NCBI GenBank assembly: GCA_947685225.1
Contig: CANTUV010000031.1
Span: forward strand, 67,871,001-67,935,000
Origin: Garcia nutans
Lineage: Eukaryota; Streptophyta; Magnoliopsida; Malpighiales; Euphorbiaceae
Direction: 5' to 3'
Length of the DNA stretch: 64,000 nt
Position numbers and translations under genes: made by a program. Position 1 is the first letter of the stretch. The number at the start of each line of letters is the position of its first letter. The notes under the pieces are model-generated. The model was given only the letters and a program-made list of their open reading frames with translations, was not told the origin of the DNA and did no database searches. This document shows positions 33,335-43,163 of this stretch, in pieces.

Positions 33335-34423
33335 CTATCTATCATCCTGCATCTCGGGGCAATCTTTAATAAAATGATCTGGTGACCCACACCTAAAGCA
33401 TACTCTGGAAACACCAGTCTTCCAACAACTACCCCCATGGGTCCTGCCACAGTGAACACATACAAGTGGAGTAGACCTTTGCATCACAGGAGTCGGGGCA
33501 CTAGCTACAGAGACTGTCGGTCTCGACCTCTGCCTCTGATGCTGCACTGATCTGCCTGACTGCCTCTGACTCCTACTAATCCTTGGAACAAAACTTCCTC
33601 TACCCATCTTTACAGATGAAGACCCTGCTTCAAACTGGGGTCTCCTTACTCTAGTCTCCTCCTCAGAAGCAGCTGCTGCAATGCTCTGTGCTCTCTCCAC
33701 ACTTCTAGCTGCTGCAACAAGCTGAGAGAAATCCTGGTATCTAGAACTAGCCACAATGCACATGATAGAGGGCCTCAATCCCTCCTCAAATCTTCTGCAC
33801 CGATCTATTTCATCAGAGTTAATTCCCCCAGCATAACGACTCAACCAGATGTACTCAATCTCGTATTCTGTTACCGTCCGGTTGTCTTGCCTCAAATTTA
33901 AGAATTCCATCTTCTTAATATCTTTATACTCCCTTGGAGTATATTTCAGCTCGAATTCCCTCAGAAAATCACCATAAGATAATGTGGGTGGATCATCCAT
34001 GGCATGAGGAACCGTCTTCCACCAGTCATAGGCATCTTTCTGTAGGAGGGATCTGGCATAGTCAAATTTTTCATCTGAAGTAGCTTGCAATTGGATGAAT
34101 ATCCTCTGCACTTTATCCAACCACTGCTTAGCCACAGCAGGATCGGTAGTGCACAAGAAATCCTCAGCCCCATATTTCCTCAACTTATCATAATGTCTTA
34201 TTGGCACTTGAGGCTATGGTGGTGGTGGTGGCTGCACTGGAGCTGGCCTCAATAGTTCTATCACATGCCTTAACCAACCCGGCGGAGCCTCCTCTGCAGC
34301 TGATCTCTCTGGCACAGAAACAGGTGCCTCACTAACTCTATCAACTCTAGCTCCATCTCTACTCTCTCCTGGAGCTACACTCTCAGCACTTCCTTCTACA
34401 GTCTGGCGTGAATGAGACTCCAT
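33335..34423 (-). pseudogene. Tekay-1 gag
   Basis: Capsid/nucleocapsid precursor. N-terminal part (34423-34214) is acidic and ends in a poly-Pro run; a TAG at 34211-34213 interrupts it in frame. The main part (34207-33335) has the retrotransposon gag domain (WLDKVQRIF, KDAYDWWKTV, LREFELKYTP, KKMEFLNLRQ) and a CCHC zinc knuckle CFRCGSPDHFIKDC near the end, with a TAG at 33335-33337. The Arg/Gly-rich stretch after that (33334-33178) is the nucleocapsid tail. Everything lies in one frame with protease/RT, so the ancestor made one Gag-Pol. Confidence 0.85.
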
Positions 34424-34573
34424 TACTACCTATATCTGCAAACACAGCAGAATATTCCTCATCAAAGATCAAAGACTGCCATACCAAAACATGTATGTTA
34501 CTCAAAAACCAACTTTTAAAATCAATATATTCTTTTTCTCACAATTGACCTAGGTTGAGAATCTCAAACCTAG

Positions 34574-34585
34574 GCTCTGATACCA
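34574..34585 (-). other. Primer binding site of Tekay-1
   Basis: Minus strand TGGTATCAGAGC, 7 bp inside the 5' LTR end. Confidence 0.9.
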
Positions 34586-34953
34586 AAATAATTGTAACAA
34601 CCCTATACCCCGTATACGTACACAGCATGCTAATACGATCGTAATATACGTATACTGAATATAGAAATTGCCACGATTTACTAAAAAAAAGACTCATCCT
34701 TTTTCAAAAACATGAAAAAATTTAAATCGTTTAAAAGAAATTATAAACACAATAAATAAAGTGTTTATTTAAAACGCAACGGAAAATATAACAAATATTT
34801 ACAAATACTTATACATCAAAATTCAAGTTTTACAAAACATAAAATATATACATGTTTGGCAGTATGTCTTTGATCTTTAAGCTCCACTATCAACACTTCA
34901 AAATCTAGACTCTACTCGGTCTAGAGGAACTTTTCGGCTCTTCCCTGTCACCT

Positions 34954-34991
34954 GCGCGATAAATCATAATCGCGCTAAGCCAACGGCTTAG
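34954..34991. other. Double hairpin in L3
   Basis: GCGCGAT...ATCGCGC (34954-34975) overlaps by one base CTAAGCC-AAC-GGCTTAG (34975-34991). The same pair is at 48350-48386 in L4. Confidence 0.85.
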
Positions 34992-36014
34992 TGGTACAAA
35001 CCATAATAATATTGTGTTGCAATGCAATGCCAATATAATATGTTCAAACATCATAATTGATACATAAGAATATTACCTTTCAAATTCTTACATTGAATCT
35101 CATTATTCATTAGTTTCACCATTCATGAATCACATTTAAACAAAGACAAGCATGGGCCCAAGAACACTAATATGCCATTCAACTTTCAGAGTTAATGCTT
35201 TGGTTTAATTATCACATTTATCATTATCATTACCCCAACTAGGCTTCAAGGATTTAGGTTCAACCAAGCTTCAAGGGGAACAAAGCATGCTAAGTATCAA
35301 CCCAACTTGGCTTCAAGAACTAATCCAACCTAGCTTCAAGGGTTGTAACATCTAATTTAGGCTTTAAGGACTAGACCCAACCAAGCTTCAAGGGGAGTAA
35401 AACAAGTTAAACTTCAACCCAACTTGGCTTCAAAGATCAAGCCCAACCTAACTTCAAGAGATTATTACTATAGGCATGCCACCAACAACAAACTCTGAAA
35501 ATGGAATAACACATTAGCCACACAATTTATTTATTATTTCATTATCAATTTCATTCTCAATTCTCATCACCATCTAGGCAACATGCCCCACTTATTTCAA
35601 TTGAATCATCATGGCCAATCACAATTGCTTCACATCTCATTTGAATCATCATAGCCAATCACAATGGCTTCACATCTAATTATGTCTCAATTCACATTAT
35701 AATACATTCTCAATCAAGTATACATAATCAATTACATTAAATAACATTATCTAAAGAATCATACTTCAATCATCTCAATTCACATTTTCAACATACATCT
35801 TACAAAGTTCACATTATGCAAAACATAACATTATTAATATGCAATAATGTAGGGTAGGGTTTGTACTTACCTCAAATCCAACTCTCATCAATCTATACAC
35901 TTCCTCCTCCAAGAATCCTCAATACTTAGATTAGGACAATTCAACTCTTCTCAAAACCTAAACCAAAGTTGACGATACACATGAGATACTATGGATAAAT
36001 ACCGACTAGGGCAA

Positions 36015-36320
36015 ACTCTACATATGACACAATCAACAACACGGGCGTGTCCCTGACCGCGCCCTAAACCCACAACACAGAAGCTTTGACACGTTCAGTA
36101 CCACGGGTGTGTCACTGAACGTGTAATACATTCTGTCTCACAGAAACATTGACACGTCCAACAACATGGACGTGCTCATGGCCGTGTCAATTCCTCACCA
36201 ACACAGTATCTATGACACGCTCAGTGACATGAGCGTGTCACTGCTCGTTTCACCCATCCAAGAACACAGAACCATCGACACGCCCAAAGACTTGGCCGTG
36301 CTCATGGGCGTGTCAGGCCA
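36015..36320. repeat. GACACG...CGTGTC array in L3
   Basis: Five units of about 63 bp matching L2 but with better kept palindromes (for example ACACGGGCGTGT and GGGCGTGTC). Confidence 0.85.
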
Positions 36321-37138
36321 AAAATCTAGATTCCGGCAACAACAACACTTACTCCAACAAATCACTTCCTTTCACCAAAATCCACTTAAAACAATCTGAG
36401 CTCAACATACCCAAGAACCATAAAAAACTTGCAAAAACACCGAAACAACTAAAAATATACATCCAACACAAATCAAAATCATTACTACAAACCCAAAACA
36501 CACCCACAACACATCCTCTTCCAACAAGCTTACTCTTTTCTTCAAACCAACCCCAAAATCCAAAATCAATAGAATCCAAACACTCATAAACACACCACAA
36601 TCAAACACACTCCTACAATCAACAATAATCCATCAAACTCAAACACAACTCCAAATAAAATAAAGGAGATCAAGGGAGAACTTACCAACAAAGATGAAAT
36701 TTCTTGAATTTCCAACTTAGTTACTTGAATCACCTTTCAACTTTGATCTTGGAACACAAAACTCTCTCTTGCTCTCTTGTCTTGATGATGCCCGGCCAAC
36801 AAAGGAAAAGAAAAGGAAATGAAGAAGAAATGAAGGCAACAAGTCAAACACTTATCTCTTTAAACCTCCACCAAGTCATTTTATTATTAAAATAATCCAA
36901 ATCAATCTCATCCATTCATAATTTCCTTATTAATTAATTCCATAAATCATAACATAAATATCTCCTTCCACTAACTTTATTTGACTTTGACTTGGGTATA
37001 TGTTGTATATATTTTCATATACACAACATATACACTCTCTTTATAAAATCTTTTCTCTTTCCTAAGAAACATATACATTAAATCCAATTATAACAATAAT
37101 TATACCAAAACTTCTAGGGCACACATTGGGATATTACA

Positions 37139-37590
37139 CCAGTACCATTGTACTTTTCAAAAGATGGCATCTTGAACTTGTACGGGACTTCTTCATCTAG
37201 CTCAAATAGTGTATCGATCTCGGACATCTTTTCAGTTTTCAGCTTCTTCTCAAATTTCTTTTCTAAATCAGCAATCATCTTTTCAACATCGGATGTCTCA
37301 ATCTTTTCAATAGTTGCCTTCTCAACGACCTTTGGCTCCTTTTTGTCTTGAAGATCTTGGTAGTATTGAGCCCAATCATCATCATCAATGATCACCTTAT
37401 CACCATCAAAAGCTACTTCATCAGCTTTAGCCTTCCCCTTGACTTTCTTGGTGCTAGCAGATGCTTCCGCATGGTTTCCTAAAATTGCAGCTAGTTGATT
37501 CTTTATGGTCTCGGCCATGGCCTCTTTTATTTCTTCCATTTTGGCATTGAGGGCTTCATCTACTATTCTTTGAATTTGTTCGGGCTCCAT
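37139..37590 (-). pseudogene. T2 gag N-terminal fragment
   Basis: From ATG at 37590: MEPEQIQRIVDEALNAKMEE, a Lys/Glu/Asp-rich middle with a likely coiled coil (DVEKMIADLEKKFEKKLK), then VPYKFKMPSFEKYNGTG, the start of the Tat-lineage gag domain. It is cut at 37138/37139 by Tekay-1. The frame is also open upstream to 37884, but that part has no gag character and may be leader or intron. The C-terminal part is at 23398-23592; the middle is missing. Confidence 0.75.
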
Positions 37591-38744
37591 TATTTTTGGT
37601 GAGCAAGTGATTGAGTTGTTGCTAGATACTTCATCTCCAGCGTAGGTCGGATTATTATAAGCTTTTGAACTGTCGTAATCCAGGGCTGTGAGCCAGAGAG
37701 GATCAATTATATGAGATGCAAATGTATGCATGTATGCATGTATGCACAAACTATCAACAAATAAGGATAAATAGGATGTTCCTTCCAACCTTATAACATC
37801 CACACACGAATGGCGAGTCTCTTTTCCTAGGTATATGGTTAACAAAACTTGCTTTTGAATAATTCCCTCAGACCTTTCAACCAATAGTTATATTTTCAAA
37901 AATGGAAATCAATCCATGATAATTCCCATTAATTAGGTTTTAATACATTCAACCAACTAAAGTAGCTTTTATGCTATATTGGATTAAAACTAAATTAGGA
38001 GGTTTATTATAGATAGATTTCTCACTTGAAAAAGTAACTAATGATTCATGCCAAAAACAAGCCCATGATTAATTATTTCTTAGTATAAACTAGGTTCACA
38101 ATTGATTTTTAGTATTTCGTAATTGACCTAAATATTTTGCAAGCTCTTTGTAAGAAAAGGTTGGATAAAAATAATTTTATTTCTAAGCCCATTGTAAAAA
38201 AGATTTAAGAAAAATGGATTTTGGGCTTAGTATTTGGGCCATGAGCAAAAGAATTTTTGATTTGTTTTTAGAAAAGTCTTATGTCCAAAGACCATTTTGA
38301 AAAATTTTGAAAATAGCTTTGGTCTTTTGGACTTGAAAGAAAAGTTTATTTTGAGCTTACAATATACTTAGGTCATATTAGAAAAAGAACAAACCAAATA
38401 AGTCATGATTTAAGCCAAGATAAATTAACTATAGTCAAACAACATGCATTTGGGGTAAAAACCTAAGGAAAGTAACAAGGCCAATTACATGAGCTTTAGT
38501 CTTTGGGTTAAAAAGGCTTTGGTTCCCATAGCAAGTATATACCGAATGGTATGAGGCTATGAGTGGTTATTCCATGCTCGATCTCCATACCTTGAGTGAA
38601 AGTATGGTATCCCTTACATAACACAACACGGGTAACACAGCCGTCCTAACTCACGCACACGATGCAATCTAATATGATGCAATGGATAATATTATTATAA
38701 GAAAGAATAGAATAATATAAAGACCAACGAAATCAACTTCTCTT
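37591..38744 (-). other. 5' leader of T2
   Basis: About 1.15 kb between PBS and gag start. No gene seen. It contains a short TGCATGTA repeat at about 37725-37745 and several AAAAGTCTTTGG-like repeats. A long leader is usual for Tat/Ogre-type elements. Confidence 0.55.
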
Positions 38745-38764
38745 ATCCCCAGTGGAGTCGCCAC
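38745..38764 (-). other. Primer binding site of T2 (tRNA-Arg type)
   Basis: Minus strand GTGGCGACTCCACTGGGGAT directly after the LTR end CTCACA. TGGCGACTCC-CTGGGGA is the primer site typical of Tat/Ogre elements, which use tRNA-Arg. Confidence 0.8.
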
Positions 38765-39959
38765 TGTGAGAGGGGATTTTTGCCCCCACTCCCGGTGGAA
38801 TGGTTCTTGCGACTTCAGCACTGTTTAAGCTTGGGGCCTTAGAAAACACAGACCTAAGTCCAGAGAAAATGGAGTTGCCACCCGGACGGGCCGGGAAAAA
38901 TAAAGGGGTGGATGACTCGATTCCTAAGGAATCCCCAATCTCCTAATGGGTTCGAAAAGTTGAGTACGTGTGGAGAAGGTGAGAAATGGCCCAGCACCCC
39001 CAAAACGCCCTGTTCATTGGAACCGGGCTCCTTTACAGGTCTTAATATTATAAAATTTTTAAATATAACAACATTATCCATATCACACATAATAATTAAA
39101 AGAAAGCATCAATATATTAAAATTAGAGCAAGGTCCGAGAAAAAAATAAATGGACACGTATCCAAAGATGGAATCATGTCCTTACATCACATGCCTAAAT
39201 AGGACACCCACTGAAAGGTAGAAACATGCCCTTTACATTGGTTCTAAAATCAAAAAGCAACTTAAATTACATGATATTTAACTAATGAGGTGCCCACCAA
39301 GCGGAAACATACCTCATACAACATTTGGAAATCTAAATAACTTGATAAAAGTAAATAACCATTCATAATAAATAAATCATTCATCAAAGGTATTAAATAT
39401 CAATAGAAAGTAAACTCCATCCATGATAAATAAAATAAACCAAGCATTGAACTTAAATAAATTAAAGCATATAAAATAAACCATAGCATAATCAAATATA
39501 GAATTGAATAAATTAAATAAAAGTCTAAATTATGGCTACTGTGAGTTTTTTAAGGAATTAAAATAGATTAAGGTGTTATGTTTTAAAAGGTTGATAAAGC
39601 TCTTTGATTAACTAAATTAATATTTGAATGGTGAAATCATGAATTTGGACTCTTTAAAACACTTTTGATTTGTGGTTTCAAGTTTACTGAGTGAAATTAA
39701 AATGTTTTGTGTTTTTATGATTTTTTAAAATTTTGAAGGATTAAGGTTTAGAAAAAATTAAGGTTTAAGGTTTTAAAGGGGTTACGGTTCACTATTTTAG
39801 GTTTGGAAGTTGCATTTGGGTTTAGTATTTTAGAATTAGGGTTTCGGTGAATATTTAGGTTTTTAGAATTTGGAAAAAGCAATTTGATAATTTTATGAAA
39901 GTAGGCCAATGATTTAAGGTTTATGTAAATGGAAAAAGTGTTTTTAGGGTTTGTTGTAT
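38765..39959 (-). mobile_element. 5' LTR of T2 (copy E), interrupted by copia
   Basis: Starts on the plus strand TGTGAGAGGGGA and follows copies B-D until GGGTTTGTTGTAT, where a copia LTR begins. The remainder should lie on the other side of the copia, beyond the window. Confidence 0.85.
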
Positions 39960-41344
39960 TGTCCCAAGATGGCAACAAAGAGGGGGGGTGAATTCGTTTC
40001 CTCAAGAAATAATGGCAAATTAAAAAACTCAACAAACAAGAAATGCAGAATAGAGAAATGGTTGAGTAGTGAATGAAAGAAAGAACACACAATATTTATA
40101 GTGGTTCGGATTTTCTTCAATCCTACATCCACTTCCTTAACAACTTGTTAAGGTATCACTAATATTTGAAGTTTTACAAGCTCACTTCCAACTTTGGTGT
40201 TTTCACAAGTTCACACCTAACTTGACAAGTGTTTTGCTAAGGCTTACACTTAAGAACCTTTACAAGAGTTTTTCAAGGCTCACTCTCACAACCTTTACAA
40301 GAGTTTTACAAGGCTCACTCTCTCAACCTAGGTGTTTTCCAAGCTCACACTCAAACTTATACAATGGTGTTTTCAATGCTTACACCTAACATTCATTACA
40401 ATTCAAATGTAAGTAAAATATGTTGCTTGGCTATGAATTCTTTGATTCTCTCTTTTTCATCTACTTTTTTTCTTAGAGTAGCAATGTATTTATAGCCAAT
40501 GTGGTCTAACTAGCCGTTATAGATAGTGAGAATAAAGTCTTGGCTGTTTAGACCTTCAGTAACCTGTTCGAAGCATTTCGTGGTCGTCCTTCATATAAGG
40601 ATGGTCGCGCTAATGTCTCACGCGGTCGTCCTTGGTCAAGGTACAGTCGCTGCATTTAAATTTGTTTCAATGGTCGAATTTGAGTGCTCTGCAGCAGGAA
40701 TCTTTCCCATGTTGTGGTTGTCGGGACGGTTGCGCATAGGCTAGGTGCGATCACCCTTTTTGAATACTCAAGTGGGTTTATAATGGTCATCACACGTGGC
40801 ATTCTTTGACTGGGCAAAATGAAAGTCCGCCTAAATATGAATTTCGCAGTCGCTCTAGGTGCAATCTCGCGGTCGAGTTGAGACACTCGCGTCGAACTTC
40901 TAGATTCACCTTAGGACGAGAACACTACTGTCAGTTTAAGCAGATTTTTCCTAAATCATCAGAGCGGTCACTGATATCAAAGGGCGGTCGCAAAAGTGAT
41001 AAGCAAGACCATATCCTTCATCATTCTTGTCACCGCGAACCTTACTGTAATTAGGATGATTTAGGTTTCTTGTGTGGCGGTTGTCCATGAATGTAAGACA
41101 GTCGCTCTTATGTAAGTGCGGTCGCGACTATGGTCAGGCTACTGACCGTGAAACCGACTGTGATATAGTTTCATCCTTCAATCGAATGGGGCGGTCATTT
41201 CCATGCCTTGTGCGACCACTAAACATGCTCTGTTCAGCTTTATTTGAAACAACTTAATCCTGCAACAAGGTTCTTCAATCACATGTTAAATAAGTCATTC
41301 AATTTGAGTTGTCAAGGATCAAAATTGAGATCATTTGTCTAACA
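39960..41344 (-). mobile_element. 3' LTR of the copia element
   Basis: Plus-strand ends TGTCCCAAGATGG and GTCTAACA, 1385 bp. Candidate target duplication TGTAT at 39955-39959 cannot be matched within the window. A minus-strand TATAAATAC at 40486-40494 is a likely core promoter. Confidence 0.75.
40565..41215. repeat. GCGGTCGC motif cluster in the copia LTR
   Basis: More than ten dispersed copies of GGTCG/GCGGTCGC/GCGACC-like motif with AT-rich spacers. Related motifs reappear at 42840-43065 in the same element. Confidence 0.75.
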
Positions 41345-41362
41345 ATCTCCCCCATTTTGACT
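41345..41362 (-). other. Polypurine tract of the copia element
   Basis: Minus strand AAAGTCAAAATGGGGGAGAT precedes the LTR start TGTTAGAC. Further tracts on the minus strand lie at about 41477-41486, 41531-41540 and 41585-41594. Confidence 0.75.
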
Positions 41363-41742
41363 TTGACAATCAATTGGAATGATGATATAAATTAACAAAG
41401 ATATAACTTAGATTGGCTCACAATCTTTCCTTATTCAAATTGCTCATGTGTTGAATGTTAATAAATTTGTTATAATGCTCCCCCTAAACATATGCATGAG
41501 TCATGTTTTAGTTTGGAGTATAACTTGATTTCTCCCCCATTCTGTGATTTAATATCATTTGACTATCTTTTGGCTATCTTTCTTTCTCCCCCATTGTCAT
41601 AGGCAAAATGCATAATATGTAAAGATAATGAACAACTTGGTGTATAACAAACAAAATGTTTAATAATAGAGGGAAATACATGGTTTAAAGAAAGATAGGA
41701 ACAAGATAAAACAAAAACAACATAATAACTAAAAAAACTAAA
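41363..41742. other. Spacer between copia LTR and env-like ORF
   Basis: Non-coding; contains three of the four minus-strand polypurine tracts. Confidence 0.6.
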
Positions 41743-42745
41743 CTAATCAGAATCTTCATCCTCATCTATCTCTTCTTCTTCTAAAGGGGTTTTTCCCTTA
41801 TCAAGAGGAACATTAGAAAGAGAGCTAGTGCTAATAGATTCTTCTTCTTCAGGGAGACTTTCAGTATGATCACTTATATCCCAATCCTCAAGATTGCATT
41901 GAGGCAAGTCCAGTTTGCCTTGCATGTCATAGAGATCATGATTCATGTGAGATATAAGGTCAATTCTCTTGTTCAAGTGATGGAATCTCTTGGAGACACT
42001 TTTCTTGAATCGAGAGAGTTTCTTGGAGAGAGATTTGATAGCTTTGAGAATGAGTTTTGTAGGGGATGAAGTAGTTTCCTGAGTAGGTTTAGATGAAGAA
42101 GCTTTTGGAGGTAGTTCAACAGCAACTTCCAAGGAGTCTCCTTCTTCCTCAATTGTGTATCTTGGTCTTTTCTTTTGTTTATTCACAATACCTCATTTGC
42201 CAAAGAAATACACATATGTACCCTCAATCTTCCTTACACATCCAGCATATTCTAGATAGTCAAAGGTGATGACACTAGAGGCAAGATTGAAAGGGTTTCT
42301 CAAGGTAGCTATGTTGAGATCATTTAGTAAGTTCAGGTGCCTAGCTATTTGAGTTATTTGTGAAGATAAGAAGAAGGTTCTAGTGCTTGTAACAGCATGA
42401 TGATATAGAGTGTCAATCAAGAACTTGGTGGTGTTCATTTGGATGTTGTGGGTGAAAGCATATAAGAATATGAGGTCTCTTTTTGTTACCTTTTCATTTC
42501 CATTAGCCCTTTGATGAATGGTGTAGGTGATGATTCTGTGAAGCATCCAATGGGTGAGGGATTTGATGTGTCTAGCTTTTGACTCTTTTTCAAATGAGGT
42601 TTCCACAGAGATTTCTTGCCAAAAGGTAGAGAGTGTTTTGAGAAGGAGATGATCTAGAGAGGATTTTAGAGATTTGGAGGGAAGTTTGTATGTTATAAGA
42701 AGTAAAATATCCAAGAAACTGATGTATAATGCTCTTAAATAGAAG
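41743..42745 (-). pseudogene. Env-like extra ORF of the copia element
   Basis: One frame split by TGA at 42193-42195 (probably from CGA). The first half (about 42745-42196) resembles a plant transposon-protein domain: RHIKSLTHWMLHRIITYTIH, KRDLIFLYAFTHNIQMNTTK. The second half (42192-41743) is Lys-rich then strongly acidic, with a predicted coiled coil (KLSRFKKSVSKRFHHLNKRI) and an Asp/Glu tail. It occupies the place of the env-like ORF of SIRE elements, but no signal peptide or clear membrane span is visible, so an envelope role is not supported. No ATG is seen near the 5' end; splicing or readthrough from pol would be needed. Confidence 0.6.
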
Positions 42746-43163
42746 AAATTAAGAAAATAGCCATTTATGACTATTGAGAGTTAAGAAACGCGACCTGTCA
42801 TACAGCCAATGGTTACAAAATTTTGAGCAGAGTGTACAGAGTGCGGTCGCTTATTTGCATAGGTGCGATTGTGAACTGTACTCTAGCGACCATTAACAAG
42901 ATTAGTGCGTTCGCAGGTGTAGAGAATGTCTATAACGGTCGAAACTGTTCAAATTATTGAGGCCGCTCACAGGGTTTCTCGACCGCGCACAGAGATATTA
43001 ATTTAGATGAATCTGGCAGGCAAGATAGCGATCGCTAAAGGCATTGGAGCGAACGCGAGTGACTCAGAAATGAAAGAGTCAAAGAAAGATGAAGGATTTT
43101 TAATTTTTAGGCAAAAAGTTTATACATTGTGATGAAAAAAGTTTATTGATAGGCAATCTTTTA
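42746..43163. other. Spacer between env-like ORF and pol of the copia element
   Basis: No gene. Holds a second cluster of GCGGTCGC / GCGACC-like motifs (42840-43065). Confidence 0.6.

Larger units (their letters stand above)
27760..37138 (-). mobile_element. Tekay-1: chromovirus (Tekay/Del lineage Ty3), nested in T2 gag
   Basis: Near-complete minus-strand element: 5' LTR L3 (34593-37138), PBS, gag, protease, RT, RNase H, integrase with chromodomain, polypurine tract, 3' LTR L2 (27760-29722, missing its last 582 bp). Right flank CCAGTACCAT (37139 on) is T2 gag. The gag-pol frame is broken by several stops and one frameshift. Confidence 0.9.
34593..37138 (-). mobile_element. 5' LTR of Tekay-1 (L3)
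   Basis: 2546 bp, plus-strand ends TGTAACAACCC and GGGATATTACA. It contains the hairpin pair at 34954-34991, the GGCTTCAAGG block and the palindromic array at 36015-36320. Near-identical to L2 over the shared 1.96 kb by eye, so the insertion is fairly recent. Confidence 0.9.
18187..39959 (-). mobile_element. Element T2: Tat-type element lacking pol, nested in T1
   Basis: Bounded by LTR D (3', 18187-20029) and LTR E (5', from 38765). PBS at 38745-38764 and polypurine tract at 20030-20050 confirm the minus orientation. Between them are only two gag pieces (37139-37590 and 23398-23592), untranslated sequence and nested Tekay DNA. No protease, RT, RNase H or integrase of Tat type is seen, so it is non-autonomous or deleted. 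Left flank TCCAT (18182-18186) is the expected target duplication; the partner is beyond the window. Confidence 0.75.

Noticed and set aside
41743..42745. Retroviral-type envelope protein
   Set aside because: Position fits SIRE env-like ORFs, but no signal peptide, cleavage site or transmembrane segment is visible.
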